A stretch of 32,861 bases of DNA from Candidatus Saccharimonadota bacterium (GCA_030523715.1 JAUNHY010000010.1:1-32861), one strand, 5' to 3'; numbered from the stretch's first letter, positions 1 to 8,564 are shown. A program made the numbers and translations. The notes: generated by a model not told the origin, from the letters alone.

Positions 1-19
1 CGCACCAAGCAATAAAAAC

Positions 20-44
20 ATAGCCCAGAGGGCTATATTTTATT
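20..44. terminator. Intrinsic terminator at window edge
   Basis: Perfect 7-bp stem (ATAGCCC at 20-26, GGGCTAT at 30-36) with loop AGA. It is followed by a T-rich tract and preceded by an A-rich tract, so it could work in both directions. It probably ends the gene left of the window. Confidence 0.75.
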
Positions 45-48
45 GCTT

Positions 49-58
49 ATGCTAAAAT
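49..58 (+). promoter_or_regulatory. Extended -10 promoter, leaderless start
   Basis: TATGC followed by TAAAAT (53-58) forms an extended -10 box. The start codon ATG at 67 follows after 8 nt, so transcription should begin at or next to the ATG. No clear -35 box is visible. Confidence 0.65.
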
Positions 59-66
59 ATACATGT

Positions 67-1098
67 ATGGAACCGAATAATTCTAATCCCGCTGCTCAGC
101 AACCCGCGCCTCAAATTATGGCTTATCAGCCAGCTCCTGCCCCGCAACCGCAACCAAAACATAAAGGCAACAAACTCGTTCCAGTTGTTATTATTTTGCT
201 TCTCGCCGTGCTCGGCCTCGGTGGATATATTATTTACGATAAATTCGTTACCGTCGCCACCGAAGATAATTCCGTCGAGACCATCACTACCGAAATTTTC
301 GACTCCCTCTCCAGCCTTGACATCCCAAATGAAAATCGCGATGTCCACATTGCCCAAGCCCTTGCTGGCCGCCTCTTTACCGTTAACGCCAGCTCCGATC
401 AAACTATAAAGTTCACCAGCTCCGAAGATTATGTTTACAGCTACTATCGTGATCCAACCGCAGACTATCGTAAAATCCTCTTTAGTACCCATCATGGCAA
501 ATTCTCCGTTTCTGGCGATACCGTCAGGCTAGAATCCGGCGATGAATTCCGCATCGTCGGCGATTATCTCGTCAAATCCAAAGATGAGCTCAGCAGTAAC
601 CAATACTACGTCTATTTTGATAACTACCAAATGTACAATGTCGCCAACGGCCTCAACAATTCCCTCAACGATTACTTTGGCCGCATGAAAAAGAGCAACA
701 AGTACCTCCCTACCACCGAAAAATCTCATATCGACATTGATAGCGTCGTCTGCAAGGCAGATTATACTAATCCAAATATTACTAACGCCGATGCTTATAT
801 CTGCGGCACTTATTACACTCAGTATTTCAATGAGACAAACACCGCCAGCATCGTTAAAGAATACAATTATCCAGATTTCATAAATTATTGTTGGAATGAT
901 GTCAACATTCAGACCTATGCCAAGGGCGGCAACTGTTTCACTAACAGCGCCATCCAAAACTACGCTAGCATTATCGTCCGCCTTACCGATAATACTAATT
1001 ACCGCGTCACCGGCGTCTATCGCGAAGATAATTCCAAGATGGATATCACAACCGGCGTAGACCCAGACGAAGATAAAACCTCGAACAACCAGCACTAG
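67..1098 (+). CDS. Single-span membrane protein of unknown function
   Basis: 343 residues, not recognised. The first ~35 residues are Pro/Gln/Ala-rich and probably cytoplasmic. One hydrophobic helix follows (about residues 39-58, rich in V, I, L and G), then a ~285-residue Asp/Asn/Tyr-rich domain that should lie outside the membrane. Four cysteines in its second half (context VVCKAD, YICGTYY, NYCW, GNCFT) could form disulfides. An upstream in-frame TTG at 43 is open, but the -10 box at 53-58 lies inside that extension, so ATG 67 is chosen as a leaderless start. The gene stands 40 nt before the RNA methyltransferase gene, which has its own promoter. The architecture suggests an envelope-anchored protein, but no family-specific motif is visible. 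Confidence 0.8.
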   Translation: MEPNNSNPAAQQPAPQIMAYQPAPAPQPQPKHKGNKLVPVVIILLLAVLGLGGYIIYDKFVTVATEDNSVETITTEIFDSLSSLDIPNENRDVHIAQALAGRLFTVNASSDQTIKFTSSEDYVYSYYRDPTADYRKILFSTHHGKFSVSGDTVRLESGDEFRIVGDYLVKSKDELSSNQYYVYFDNYQMYNVANGLNNSLNDYFGRMKKSNKYLPTTEKSHIDIDSVVCKADYTNPNITNADAYICGTYYTQYFNETNTASIVKEYNYPDFINYCWNDVNIQTYAKGGNCFTNSAIQNYASIIVRLTDNTNYRVTGVYREDNSKMDITTGVDPDEDKTSNNQH

Positions 1099-1101
1099 CT
1101 C

Positions 1102-1130
1102 TTGCAAAAATACCGAATCTGTGGTATAAT
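1102..1130 (+). promoter_or_regulatory. Sigma-70 promoter of the RNA methyltransferase gene
   Basis: TTGCAA (1102-1107), 17-nt spacer, TATAAT (1125-1130) with an upstream TG. The ATG at 1139 follows after 8 nt, giving a leaderless mRNA. Confidence 0.8.
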
Positions 1131-1138
1131 ATGTAGAT

Positions 1139-1882
1139 ATGAAGCTTTCACGCTACAAACATGATTCCGAACTATCCTACGCTTTTGGCGCCACGCTTGT
1201 CTATGAGCTCGCCAAAACCCATCCCGAGCTCATCACTCGTGTCTTTTTGCGTCCAGATTTATCCATGCAGGGCAAGAAAATTATCGAAATTCTATCTATG
1301 CTCCGCGGCCTCGAAATCGAAATCATCGAAAACAATAAAGTCTTCAATGTCCTCGGCGCCAAAGAAAGCTGTCTCTTAATCGCTGAATTCCAAAAGCCAA
1401 ACACTACCCTCACGCCAATTGGCACCGCCCATATCGTCCTTGTTAATCCATCCGATTCCGGCAATCTTGGTGCTATTATGCGTAGCGCCGTCGCTTTTGG
1501 CTACCAAGATATCGCCATTATCACTCCTGCCGTCGATGCCTACGATCCTAAAACCATCCGCGCGTCCATGGGCGCCATTTTCCATCTTAATATTCAGCAG
1601 TTCTCTTCTTTCGAAAACTACTCGCAGCTTTATGGAAACTTTGGCACCAATCCGCGCAAATATTACGCCTTCATGCTCAATAAAAACGCCCAAAAGCTAA
1701 CTGAGCTTAGCTACATCAGCAACAATTACGCAATCATCTTCGGCAACGAAGCCACTGGTCTTCCAGAATCATTTGCGAACGTCGCTCAACCAATCTTCAT
1801 TCCTCAAAGCGATAATGTCGACAGCCTCAATCTTTCGGTCGCTTCTAGCATCGCCATGTATCACTTTAGCCAACAAAAATAA
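1139..1882 (+). CDS. SpoU/TrmH-family RNA 2'-O-methyltransferase
   Basis: 247 residues. SPOUT-class enzymes transfer a methyl group from S-adenosylmethionine to a ribose 2'-OH in rRNA or tRNA. The three SpoU motifs are visible: motif 1 around residues 101-124 (NPSDSGNLGAIMRSA), motif 2 near 200-210 (IIFGNEATGLP), and motif 3 near 222-243 (IPQSDNVDSLNLSVASSIA), which form the trefoil knot and cofactor site. The N-terminal ~95 residues resemble the substrate-binding domain of the 23S rRNA Gm methyltransferases (RlmB/TsnR group). The exact target nucleotide cannot be read from the sequence. It converges on the SurA-like gene with a shared terminator. Confidence 0.9.
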   Translation: MKLSRYKHDSELSYAFGATLVYELAKTHPELITRVFLRPDLSMQGKKIIEILSMLRGLEIEIIENNKVFNVLGAKESCLLIAEFQKPNTTLTPIGTAHIVLVNPSDSGNLGAIMRSAVAFGYQDIAIITPAVDAYDPKTIRASMGAIFHLNIQQFSSFENYSQLYGNFGTNPRKYYAFMLNKNAQKLTELSYISNNYAIIFGNEATGLPESFANVAQPIFIPQSDNVDSLNLSVASSIAMYHFSQQK

Positions 1883-1905
1883 CCCCCGCGGGGGTTATTT
1901 TTTAT
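1876..1905. terminator. Bidirectional intrinsic terminator
   Basis: 12-bp perfect stem (1876-1887 with 1890-1901), core CCCCC-GC-GGGGG, flanked by A and T runs. It separates the convergent methyltransferase gene and SurA-like gene; the minus gene's stop lies at its right edge. Confidence 0.9.
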
Positions 1906-2999
1906 TCTCCAGAATTTTCCGTTTCTTCTTTTTCGGCTTCCGTGTCTTCTTCTGTCGATATCTCTTCGTCGACGTTCAGGTCAATTTTCTCAGTCACTTT
2001 TCCGTCTTCACGCAACTTCGCCATCTCAGAATCTAACCATTTAAAACGTACCCAGATCGACGCATAACTAACCTTTGTTTCGGTCTTGCCAGTCAGCTTC
2101 ACAATATAATAACCATCGCCATTCTTCGAAACAAAGTAGTTCGAAATATCACCAACATTTTCCAAAGTTGAAGCCATTGCGGCACGACCGCTATCCAAAT
2201 TCAAGAACTCTACACTATCCACAACCTCATAGCCAATCGCATCGTTGTCCTGGTATTTCTTTACGAGTTCTTCCATGTTACTATTTTCAGCTAACGCGGC
2301 CGCAATTTCCTCAATTAACGCCTTCGCATCTTTATCGAATTCTACTGATGCCTTCTTTTTGGCAAGCGACAGCATGATCAAGCGGCGATATTCGTTAATA
2401 CTTAGCCCAAAATTATCTTTAATGATTCCTTCAAAAGCTTCATCGCTACGTTTTTCGCCATCAATAATCTTATGCTCTTCAATAACTTCGTCAATTTCTT
2501 TTTCGGTCACAGACTTCCCGGCTTCTTCCAACTTTGCCATCGCAAAAGCATAATCTTCTGCTGCCGTTAATGCCTGGCGTTTATAGTAAGCCAGCTGCTG
2601 CTTTGATGTGTCAGAATTATCAAACTTACCCTGCTGACGCTCTACGGATGCAATCGAGCTACGATACAACATTAAATAATCGCTAAAGCGTACCTTTACG
2701 CCATCTACTTCCGCCACCGATAAACCTAACGTGCGCGTAAAACGATACATTACTTCGCCCGTATTTTGCGCCTTATAAAGCTGCACCCAACCCACGAAAG
2801 TAAAAGCACCAATTGCCACTAAACCAATCAAAATCGCACTAATAATTAAGCGATGTTTAGCGTACTGGAAAGGATATTTAAATTTTTTACCCTTCGCAAT
2901 AATCTCTTCGCGACTTTCTTCAATATTCTGCTGCGTAATCGCACCAGAACTTGTCGCTTTCTTCTCTTTTTTGAGCTTTATTTTTTCACTAATCTTCAT
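1902..2999 (-). CDS. SurA-like N-terminal domain protein, membrane-anchored
   Basis: 365 residues. A Lys/Glu-rich cytoplasmic head (1-~40) is followed by one membrane helix (about 43-66, SAILIGLVAIGAF). The helical segment after it begins VAEVDGVKVRFSDYL and runs through AKLEEAGKSVTEKEIDEVI, the pattern of SurA/PrsA-type chaperones and peptidyl-prolyl isomerases (SurA_N family). The C-terminal part (NSNMEELVKKY to GYYIVKLTGKTE) resembles a degenerate parvulin-like domain. The acidic tail is rich in Glu and Thr. It likely helps proteins fold after export; isomerase activity is uncertain. ATG 2999 is preferred because it overlaps the end of the upstream gene by 11 nt, implying translational coupling; an alternative upstream start at 3029 would add ten basic residues. 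Confidence 0.75.
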   Translation of the reverse strand: MKISEKIKLKKEKKATSSGAITQQNIEESREEIIAKGKKFKYPFQYAKHRLIISAILIGLVAIGAFTFVGWVQLYKAQNTGEVMYRFTRTLGLSVAEVDGVKVRFSDYLMLYRSSIASVERQQGKFDNSDTSKQQLAYYKRQALTAAEDYAFAMAKLEEAGKSVTEKEIDEVIEEHKIIDGEKRSDEAFEGIIKDNFGLSINEYRRLIMLSLAKKKASVEFDKDAKALIEEIAAALAENSNMEELVKKYQDNDAIGYEVVDSVEFLNLDSGRAAMASTLENVGDISNYFVSKNGDGYYIVKLTGKTETKVSYASIWVRFKWLDSEMAKLREDGKVTEKIDLNVDEEISTEEDTEAEKEETENSGE

Positions 3000-3492
3000 T
3001 TTCTTCTTCACTTTCCGTCTTACGTGCAATATGCGCTGCGTCCCCTAATTCATTATACACGGTCTCTGGTTTGCTCACCATGCTCATGGTAAGATCGCCC
3101 GCACTCGTCTGCACCAAAATCGTGCCGTAATTTAGCATCGTCGCCATAATGCCATGTTGGCCATACGACGCACTCAAAATATTTTCCAAATCTAGATCAA
3201 CTACCGTCTTCTTAAATAGGCCTTTTTGACGCACCTGACGCAAACGCTGGTTCGTTAACATGTAGAAGCTGAAATACCACAATACATAGCTGTAGCCCAA
3301 ACCAATCAGGCCCACCAGCACAAAACAAATCCATACAAAGAACATATGTCCATTGTTTGGCCACATCAAACTCGGCAAATAACCTAATCCAATCATTACG
3401 ATTAGAAACAAAATGCCTTTACTGGCAGTAATTGGATGCCGGCGAAAAACATAAATGACTTTCTCATCTGTCCTTTGCCCTTCAAAATCCAT
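2989..3492 (-). CDS. Bacterial PH-domain membrane protein
   Basis: 167 residues. A short head (DEKVIYVFRRHPITAS) precedes two adjacent hydrophobic helices (about 24-45 and 52-80). The C-terminal half (YMLTNQRLRQVRQKGLFKKTVVDLDLENILSASYGQ, read here in pieces: TNQRLRQVRQKG then DLDLENILSASYG) is typical of the bPH_2 family (YdbS/YdbT-like). The role in the membrane is unknown. ATG 3492 is chosen over ATG 3498 because the TATAAT box ends at 3499, so only 3492 can lie at or after the transcription start. It is the first gene of a two-gene minus-strand operon with the SurA-like gene. Confidence 0.8.
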   Translation of the reverse strand: MDFEGQRTDEKVIYVFRRHPITASKGILFLIVMIGLGYLPSLMWPNNGHMFFVWICFVLVGLIGLGYSYVLWYFSFYMLTNQRLRQVRQKGLFKKTVVDLDLENILSASYGQHGIMATMLNYGTILVQTSAGDLTMSMVSKPETVYNELGDAAHIARKTESEEENED

Positions 3493-3498
3493 AAGCAT

Positions 3499-3504
3499 AT
3501 TATA
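3499..3504 (-). promoter_or_regulatory. -10 box of PH-domain gene, leaderless
   Basis: TATAAT reads on the minus strand from 3504 to 3499. Six nt separate it from ATG 3492. No -35 is seen because the tRNA gene lies immediately upstream. Confidence 0.65.
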
Positions 3505-3512
3505 TCAAAAAA

Positions 3513-3588
3513 TGGTGACCCGGGCGCGAGTCGAACGCACAACCTTCTCCTTAGGACGGAGCCGCTCTATCCATTGAGCTACCGGGCC
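3513..3588 (-). tRNA. tRNA-Arg (anticodon CCU)
   Basis: 76 nt including an encoded CCA. Acceptor arms GGCCCGG and CCGGGTC pair (one G-U). The D arm (GCTC/GAGC) and T arm (GTGCG/CGCGC around TTCGACT) are complete. The anticodon loop is GTCCTAA, giving anticodon CCT, which reads the AGG codon. The base of the anticodon stem has a G27/A43 mismatch and position 32 is a purine, both slightly unusual. Confidence 0.93.
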
Positions 3589-3605
3589 AGTAATCTCATT
3601 CTACC

Positions 3606-3636
3606 ATAAAAAAGAGCCCCTCACGAGGAGGGGCTC
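3606..3636 (-). terminator. Terminator of the Cna-B surface protein gene
   Basis: 9-bp stem (GAGCCCCTC at 3614-3622 with its complement at 3628-3636), loop ACGAG. The A run at 3608-3613 gives a T run on the minus strand. It lies 8 nt after the stop codon. Confidence 0.88.
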
Positions 3637-3644
3637 ACTCCACA

Positions 3645-6600
3645 CTATCGACGTTTGCGGATAGTAATCGCTGCTCCAGCGACAGTCGAGGCGGCCAAAA
3701 TCGTTCCAGCCACGCCCAGACCGTCAATAGTCTTAGGGTTCTTCGGGATTTTCTTGTTTTCAATAGTGAAGCCATTTTCGACATCACCAGTCGTCACGCC
3801 TGGATAATATCCAGGAATCTGATAGCTTTCACGCACATCATAATCGTAATTCGCATCCAAATCTTCCCAGTCATATTCCCAGCCGGTTTCATTATTCAAC
3901 TCAACTTCGTCAATTACTTCCCCATCGCGCAGAAGCTCAACTTCAATTTTACCCGGACGATCATCTTCCGTATCATTTAGCCAAATTTTATCGACATGGA
4001 TATCAATTAAATCTGGATTATATGTATTCGTAATATCCGTTTCAGAAACTTCCGTCACATATTGATCAACTTCCAACTCTTCAATCGTATATTCATATAG
4101 CACACCATTTGAATCGTATTTATCGAGATTCGTGAAGCTAAATTCCCAAACCGCCGTATCTTCATCTTCATCTGAAGAAGTCATATTATCAGCCGTTAAA
4201 GTCTGCGACTTATATTGCTCGCCATTCCTTAATAGAATGACCGTAATCTCATCTGGACGCACCCGATCTGGCGCCCCATTATATTTCCAGGTCTTCGTGC
4301 CATTAATTTCGACTTTGCCAAACAAAGTATTTACAAAGTCGTTTCCATTCGTCGTGTTCTTGTAGTTTTCTGGCACCACCTCGCTAACCGTGTAATTAAT
4401 CTTCACGCCATTTTCATATAATGGCAAATTCGTAAATTCGTAATTCCACGTATTACCATCTTTCGTCCAAGTTGGCGTGGCCGTCACTTCTTGCGATTCA
4501 TTAGAACCATCCAAACTGCGATACAATTTCAACGTCAAATCAGCCGGACGGAAATTGTACGCATTTGAATTATCTTTCCAAGTCTTCGTACCACGCACCG
4601 ATGCTAATGCGTACAATGAGTTTGTAACCGTAGTGCCGTTTTGCGAGGCTCTATAACCAGCAACATTCGTCTTTTCGCGCACCGTATATTCAATTAATAC
4701 ACCCTCAGAATCATACTTTGGCATATTTCTTTCCGTATGATTCCATTCATTATTTTGACCAGACAGCGTCACTGTCTTGTAGACATTACTGCCATTCTGG
4801 ACAATTTCAAATTCGACACTTGTTGGGCGCGTATTATACGCATTACTATTATCAACCCAACTCTTCGTCATCGAAATCTCAGTTGTGCCAATAAGCGTGT
4901 TGGTTAACGTGTTACCATTCGCCATTACATCGTAAACACCAATCAAATCGCCATCTTCACTCCAAGAGTATCCCCACTCATTACCAGAAGAGTTATATTT
5001 CTCTAGGTTGTTTACGGTCAGCGTCCAAGTATCGCCCGAACCAGTCATATTGAGCGCCATCACCGAGTTGTCGCTCCTAGTAAGATGCACGACTATACTA
5101 GATGGGCGCGTGTTGTACGCATTATGGTTATCTTTCCAAATTTTCGTCAAAGTTAAGCTTATACGTACATCTAATTTGTTCGTAATCGTATTGCCACTTT
5201 GTGTCATCGTGTAGTTTGTTGGTACCGACGATTCGCGCCAAGTATACTGATATTCCGTACCATCATCGCGATATTTCAGTAATCCTGTCTCCGTGTGCGT
5301 CCAAGTATTGCCGGAGCCCGTCAACGTTACGGTTTTAATCTTCGTGCCATCGCGCAGTAAATCAACATTCACGTTTGCCGGACGATAATTATGTCGGTTG
5401 CTCCAGTCAGACCAAACTTTCGTTACCGTCGTAGAAGTTTCGCCACGATAGCTGTTCTTTATGGTCAGGTCATCGACTCTCGACATCTGATATCCAGTCG
5501 GGACCGATGCTTCTTCAACCGTATATGAGTATTTCACGCCCTCCGCATCATAGAGCGGCAAACCAGTAATTTCGCGCGACCAAGTGTCGCTCGTTCCGTT
5601 AAGGCTAATCGTATCAATTTGCGTCCCATTGCGCAGTAAATTAAATGTAATTGTAGCTGGGCGCGTATTATCCGCATTGCTCAAATCATCCCACTGTTTT
5701 GCAACCGTTATGCTAGTTGTGCCGGTAAGCGTATTCGTAATCGTACTATCGCTCTGCGACGACGTATAGCCAGTCAGCGTAGTTTTTTCGCGCACGGAAT
5801 ATGTGTAACGTACACCATTCGCGTCATACATTGGCAAACCACTATAGGTCGCCGACCAAGTATTTCCCGTCGCGCTCAAAGTCTTCGTTTGGTACACGCT
5901 ACCATTTTGCAAAATTTCGATTTCAATGCTCGCCGGACGCGTCGAATATGCATTTGAATTATCTTTCCAAATCTTCGTTACCGAAACCGAAGTCGTCCCA
6001 GTTAAAGTATTTGTAAAAGTATCGCCACTCCTTGAACTGGTATACGAAGAAACAGCCGGCTCAGCAAGCGAGTAACTATAAAGAACACCATTTGCATCAT
6101 ACTTTGGTAATCCAGTCTTCGTACCCGTCCAAGTATCACCAGATCCAGACAGCACCAAAGTCGAATAAGCTGCGCCGTTTTGTAATATATTCAAAGTAAT
6201 ACTGCTCGGCCGCGTACTATAGGCGTTCGAATTATCTTTCCAAATTTTCGTACCAGAAATTGAAGTTGTGCCCGTCAACGTATTCGTAACCGTCAATCCA
6301 CTAATCGAAGTACTATAACCAGAAACCGCATCCTCAGTAATCGTCACCGTACCAGCCGCGCCGAGCGTAATCGCTTGCGTCCATGTATTTCCAGAACCAG
6401 TCAAATCATAATATCCCTGATTTACGCCATTGACGTAAAAGTAAATCCTTACGGAAGTTGGGCGCGTGCCATACGCATTCGAGTTATCTTTCCAAATCTT
6501 TGTCACAGTTACTGTTTGGCCATCCGTATGCGCATACTGCCCCAAAATCTGCAAAGCCGAGTTCGACGGGCTATACCAAAGATAAAGATAGTTCATGCCA

Positions 6601-7085
6601 GCCGGTAAAGCTGCGCTCGTTGCGTAATTTAACAAGTCCGTCGCAGTTAAGGAATTTCCCGTCTCATGCAAGCTGCTATATAGCATCGATGGGCTACGCT
6701 GCTCCGTAAAGACATATGAGGACGCCATCGCAATCGGAATGTCGCCATATCCTCCCGCTTTGCCATAATACATAATTTTGAACAGCAACTGATCACGTTC
6801 CGAAGAGGAGGAGGTAATCAATGCTGGGTATCCACTTAGGGTCTCCATCGACGTACCAATCGATGGCGAAGTTTTATCATGCTCAAAGCACCATGCCTCG
6901 CTGCCATTAACCTGGAATAGCCCAATCGTAGTCGTGCCATTCGTGTGCTGTTGATAGCCCGTCACTGAGCCAGAGTCAGCTGACGCCGACTCATTTTGTA
7001 TATAATTTCTTGCAATTACCGCGCCAAATATAGCCGTAATCACCAGCCCGGCGAGTAAAAATAAACGTTTACGCAACCTGCGCAT
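3645..7085 (-). CDS. Surface adhesin with ten Cna-B repeats and sortase-like tail
   Basis: 1146 residues. A basic head and hydrophobic helix (1-25) form a signal peptide or anchor. The N-terminal domain (~40-185) contains AWCFEH (Cys66) and FTEQ (Gln129), a pairing that could form a thioester as in Gram-positive thioester adhesin domains; this is tentative. From ~191 to ~1110 there are ten Cna-B units of about 85-95 residues, each opening with a T-K-x-W motif followed by an RP and ending in a TNTL-like strand. The Lys, an internal Glu and the final Asn are the usual isopeptide triad, so self-crosslinked, protease-resistant rods are expected. The C-terminus has NPKTID (1116-1121), a hydrophobic stretch and RKRR, the layout of a sortase sorting signal of NPxT type. 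No sortase gene is in the window. Likely function: attachment to the host bacterium or to a surface (inference). A possible SD (GAAGAGG) lies 9 nt before ATG 7085. Confidence 0.92.
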   Translation of the reverse strand: MRRLRKRLFLLAGLVITAIFGAVIARNYIQNESASADSGSVTGYQQHTNGTTTIGLFQVNGSEAWCFEHDKTSPSIGTSMETLSGYPALITSSSSERDQLLFKIMYYGKAGGYGDIPIAMASSYVFTEQRSPSMLYSSLHETGNSLTATDLLNYATSAALPAGMNYLYLWYSPSNSALQILGQYAHTDGQTVTVTKIWKDNSNAYGTRPTSVRIYFYVNGVNQGYYDLTGSGNTWTQAITLGAAGTVTITEDAVSGYSTSISGLTVTNTLTGTTSISGTKIWKDNSNAYSTRPSSITLNILQNGAAYSTLVLSGSGDTWTGTKTGLPKYDANGVLYSYSLAEPAVSSYTSSRSGDTFTNTLTGTTSVSVTKIWKDNSNAYSTRPASIEIEILQNGSVYQTKTLSATGNTWSATYSGLPMYDANGVRYTYSVREKTTLTGYTSSQSDSTITNTLTGTTSITVAKQWDDLSNADNTRPATITFNLLRNGTQIDTISLNGTSDTWSREITGLPLYDAEGVKYSYTVEEASVPTGYQMSRVDDLTIKNSYRGETSTTVTKVWSDWSNRHNYRPANVNVDLLRDGTKIKTVTLTGSGNTWTHTETGLLKYRDDGTEYQYTWRESSVPTNYTMTQSGNTITNKLDVRISLTLTKIWKDNHNAYNTRPSSIVVHLTRSDNSVMALNMTGSGDTWTLTVNNLEKYNSSGNEWGYSWSEDGDLIGVYDVMANGNTLTNTLIGTTEISMTKSWVDNSNAYNTRPTSVEFEIVQNGSNVYKTVTLSGQNNEWNHTERNMPKYDSEGVLIEYTVREKTNVAGYRASQNGTTVTNSLYALASVRGTKTWKDNSNAYNFRPADLTLKLYRSLDGSNESQEVTATPTWTKDGNTWNYEFTNLPLYENGVKINYTVSEVVPENYKNTTNGNDFVNTLFGKVEINGTKTWKYNGAPDRVRPDEITVILLRNGEQYKSQTLTADNMTSSDEDEDTAVWEFSFTNLDKYDSNGVLYEYTIEELEVDQYVTEVSETDITNTYNPDLIDIHVDKIWLNDTEDDRPGKIEVELLRDGEVIDEVELNNETGWEYDWEDLDANYDYDVRESYQIPGYYPGVTTGDVENGFTIENKKIPKNPKTIDGLGVAGTILAASTVAGAAITIRKRR

Positions 7086-7178
7086 AAAACATAACCTCTT
7101 CTTTTTATGTTAATCTGTTTATTTTTGATCCCGTTTCTCAACTCCGGGTTTTTCCACTACTTAAAGCTTACGTTAATT

Positions 7179-7207
7179 TTTACCAAAAGTCAAGTTGGTG
7201 CTACAAT
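7179..7207 (+). promoter_or_regulatory. Promoter of pilin-like gene, leaderless GTG start
   Basis: TTTACC (7179-7184), 17-nt spacer, TACAAT (7202-7207) preceded by TGC. GTG at 7215 follows after 7 nt. Confidence 0.7.
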
Positions 7208-7214
7208 AAAAATA

Positions 7215-7877
7215 GTGGAAAACAACCAACAAACAAAATCCGGTTTTACAATAATAGAAATCATTCTAGTTTTAGCTATTGCGGGCCTAATCTTTCTAAT
7301 GGTATTCATCGCTCTGCCCGCGCTCCAACGCACCCAACGCAACACAGAACGCCGCCGTGATTTATCTCTCATTGTGACCGCCATGAATACTTGGCACACC
7401 CATAATAGTGTCAGCGTTACCGACAATTTCACGAAACGAAATGCCACTAACGGCTTCTGCACTTTCTATAAACGTTATGTAACCAAAGATGTCGTCGATC
7501 CGAGCACCGGCGAACCATTTAAGGTTGCGCTATGGAGCAGCACGTACGTCGTAAACTGCATCAATGGTCAAGTATTTAACCGCGGTAGATACGATCCAGA
7601 AGTAGTCGGCTCCCAGACGGGTGGCGTCGGCAGCGACAACTGGGCCTACATGGAAGTCGGCGATATTCAATATGATGACGGTGCCTATTGTTCCGAAGAA
7701 GATAATGTCTTTATCGACGATATCGGCGGCGGCCGCTACGCCGGCTATCATATTTTCGCTTTTCGCATCCGACTCGAAGGCGGCGAGTCACTCTGTCTTG
7801 ATAACGGCTACAGCTTTGCCTCCCTGCCGTACCAATACACTATCGGCCAACTTGGCGACGTCCATAGAAGAATTTAA
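7215..7877 (+). CDS. Type IV pilin-like protein (pilin paralogue)
   Basis: 220 residues from GTG 7215. The start is fixed by the promoter at 7179-7207 and by the class III signal peptide: a short basic leader ending KSG, cleavage site, then FTIIEIILVLAIAG with the Glu at +5 expected of prepilins. The reading frame is open back to 7107, but that would add 36 residues before the leader. The ~40 N-terminal residues of the mature protein are almost identical to those of the main pilin at 10469-11005, while the rest is different, with several cysteines that could pair. PilD (9608-10411) should cleave it. It may be a minor pilin or an alternative pilin subunit. It is divergent from the Cna-B adhesin gene and convergent with ndk. 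Confidence 0.87.
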   Translation: MENNQQTKSGFTIIEIILVLAIAGLIFLMVFIALPALQRTQRNTERRRDLSLIVTAMNTWHTHNSVSVTDNFTKRNATNGFCTFYKRYVTKDVVDPSTGEPFKVALWSSTYVVNCINGQVFNRGRYDPEVVGSQTGGVGSDNWAYMEVGDIQYDDGAYCSEEDNVFIDDIGGGRYAGYHIFAFRIRLEGGESLCLDNGYSFASLPYQYTIGQLGDVHRRI

Positions 7878-7884
7878 AGCATAA

Positions 7885-7912
7885 AAAAATCCCCTCGCTA
7901 GAGGGGATTTTT
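7885..7912. terminator. Bidirectional terminator between pilin-like gene and ndk
   Basis: 12-bp perfect stem (7885-7896 with 7901-7912), loop GCTA, with A run on the left and T run on the right. Confidence 0.92.
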
Positions 7913-7914
7913 CA

Positions 7915-8535
7915 TTAGCGCGTAAAGCGTTCCGACAAAGTCTTGTAGATCTGAACTTCTTCTGGTTTAAACCAATAGGAAACTTCCTGTTCGGCTTCCT
8001 CTGGGTTACCCGAAGCGTGAATTAAGTTTGCTACACCTTCATTGCGCGCATCTGCATAACCAAAGCTAACATGCGCATAATCACCGCGAATTGTACCCAT
8101 ATCGGCTGCCATTGGCTCGGTTGAACCAACAATCTTGCGCACAACCGGAATTGCTTCGACGCCCTCTAGTACCATCATAATGACTGGACCAGACGTCATG
8201 AAATCTACTACCAAATCAAACGCCTTTTGACCACGGCGAGACACCATCTTAGAAATGCCTTCGTAATGGTGATAGTAACGATCCTTATCTGGGTTGACCA
8301 TCTTGGTAGCAACAATCTTCAAACCAACGCGCTCAAAGCGGCTCAAAATCTCACCGACAATTCCGCGCTGCACTGCATCTGGCTTGAAAATAATCAGCGT
8401 GCGCTGAATTAAACCATCTGGGTTATTTGTTTTATTAAAGCCAACATTAAAAGCATTTACTTCCTTCTGCTCTTTTGCGACTTTCTCCACGGCTTTACCA
8501 ATTTTTTTATCTTTGGTATCTTTCTTTTCTGCCAT
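7915..8535 (-). CDS. ndk: Nucleoside diphosphate kinase with N-terminal extension
   Basis: 206 residues. Transfers the gamma phosphate of a nucleoside triphosphate (usually ATP) to nucleoside diphosphates through a phosphohistidine. The core starts at about residue 45 (RTLIIFKPDAVQRG, with the conserved Lys) and includes NLIHASGNPEEAEQE, the active-site His motif, and the C-terminal YWFKPEE. Family members are usually 130-150 residues; here a Lys/Glu-rich extension of ~44 residues precedes the core, and the region before the catalytic His is slightly longer. ATG 8535 is chosen because a purine-rich SD (AAGGGAG) stands 6 nt before it; the in-frame ATG at 8556 overlaps the -10 box and cannot be in the mRNA. 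In a genome of this type, with few nucleotide synthesis genes, it would balance scavenged nucleotides (inference). Confidence 0.93.
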   Translation of the reverse strand: MAEKKDTKDKKIGKAVEKVAKEQKEVNAFNVGFNKTNNPDGLIQRTLIIFKPDAVQRGIVGEILSRFERVGLKIVATKMVNPDKDRYYHHYEGISKMVSRRGQKAFDLVVDFMTSGPVIMMVLEGVEAIPVVRKIVGSTEPMAADMGTIRGDYAHVSFGYADARNEGVANLIHASGNPEEAEQEVSYWFKPEEVQIYKTLSERFTR

Positions 8536-8554
8536 TCTTTTCTCCCTTTTTCCC

Positions 8555-8563
8555 ATTATATAA
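8555..8563 (-). promoter_or_regulatory. -10 region of ndk
   Basis: On the minus strand TGTTATATAAT is read just before an SD-containing leader of ~13 nt. It lies directly after the T run of the small terminator at 8571-8584, so ndk can be transcribed even if upstream transcription stops. Confidence 0.5.
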
Positions 8564-8564
8564 C

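Noticed and set aside
529-1107. Minus-strand open frame (192 codons) over gene 67
   Set aside because: Valine/isoleucine-rich shadow of the plus-strand gene; no SD or -10 box in front of it.
3645-7085. Repeated DNA runs that could suggest a CRISPR or satellite array
   Set aside because: The repeats lie in frame in one long gene, are spaced at protein-domain distance (~250-285 bp) and diverge in sequence; they encode Cna-B domains.
7107-7214. N-terminal extension of the pilin-like gene from 7107
   Set aside because: It would put 36 hydrophobic and mixed residues before a complete prepilin leader and covers the promoter; GTG 7215 explains the sequence better.
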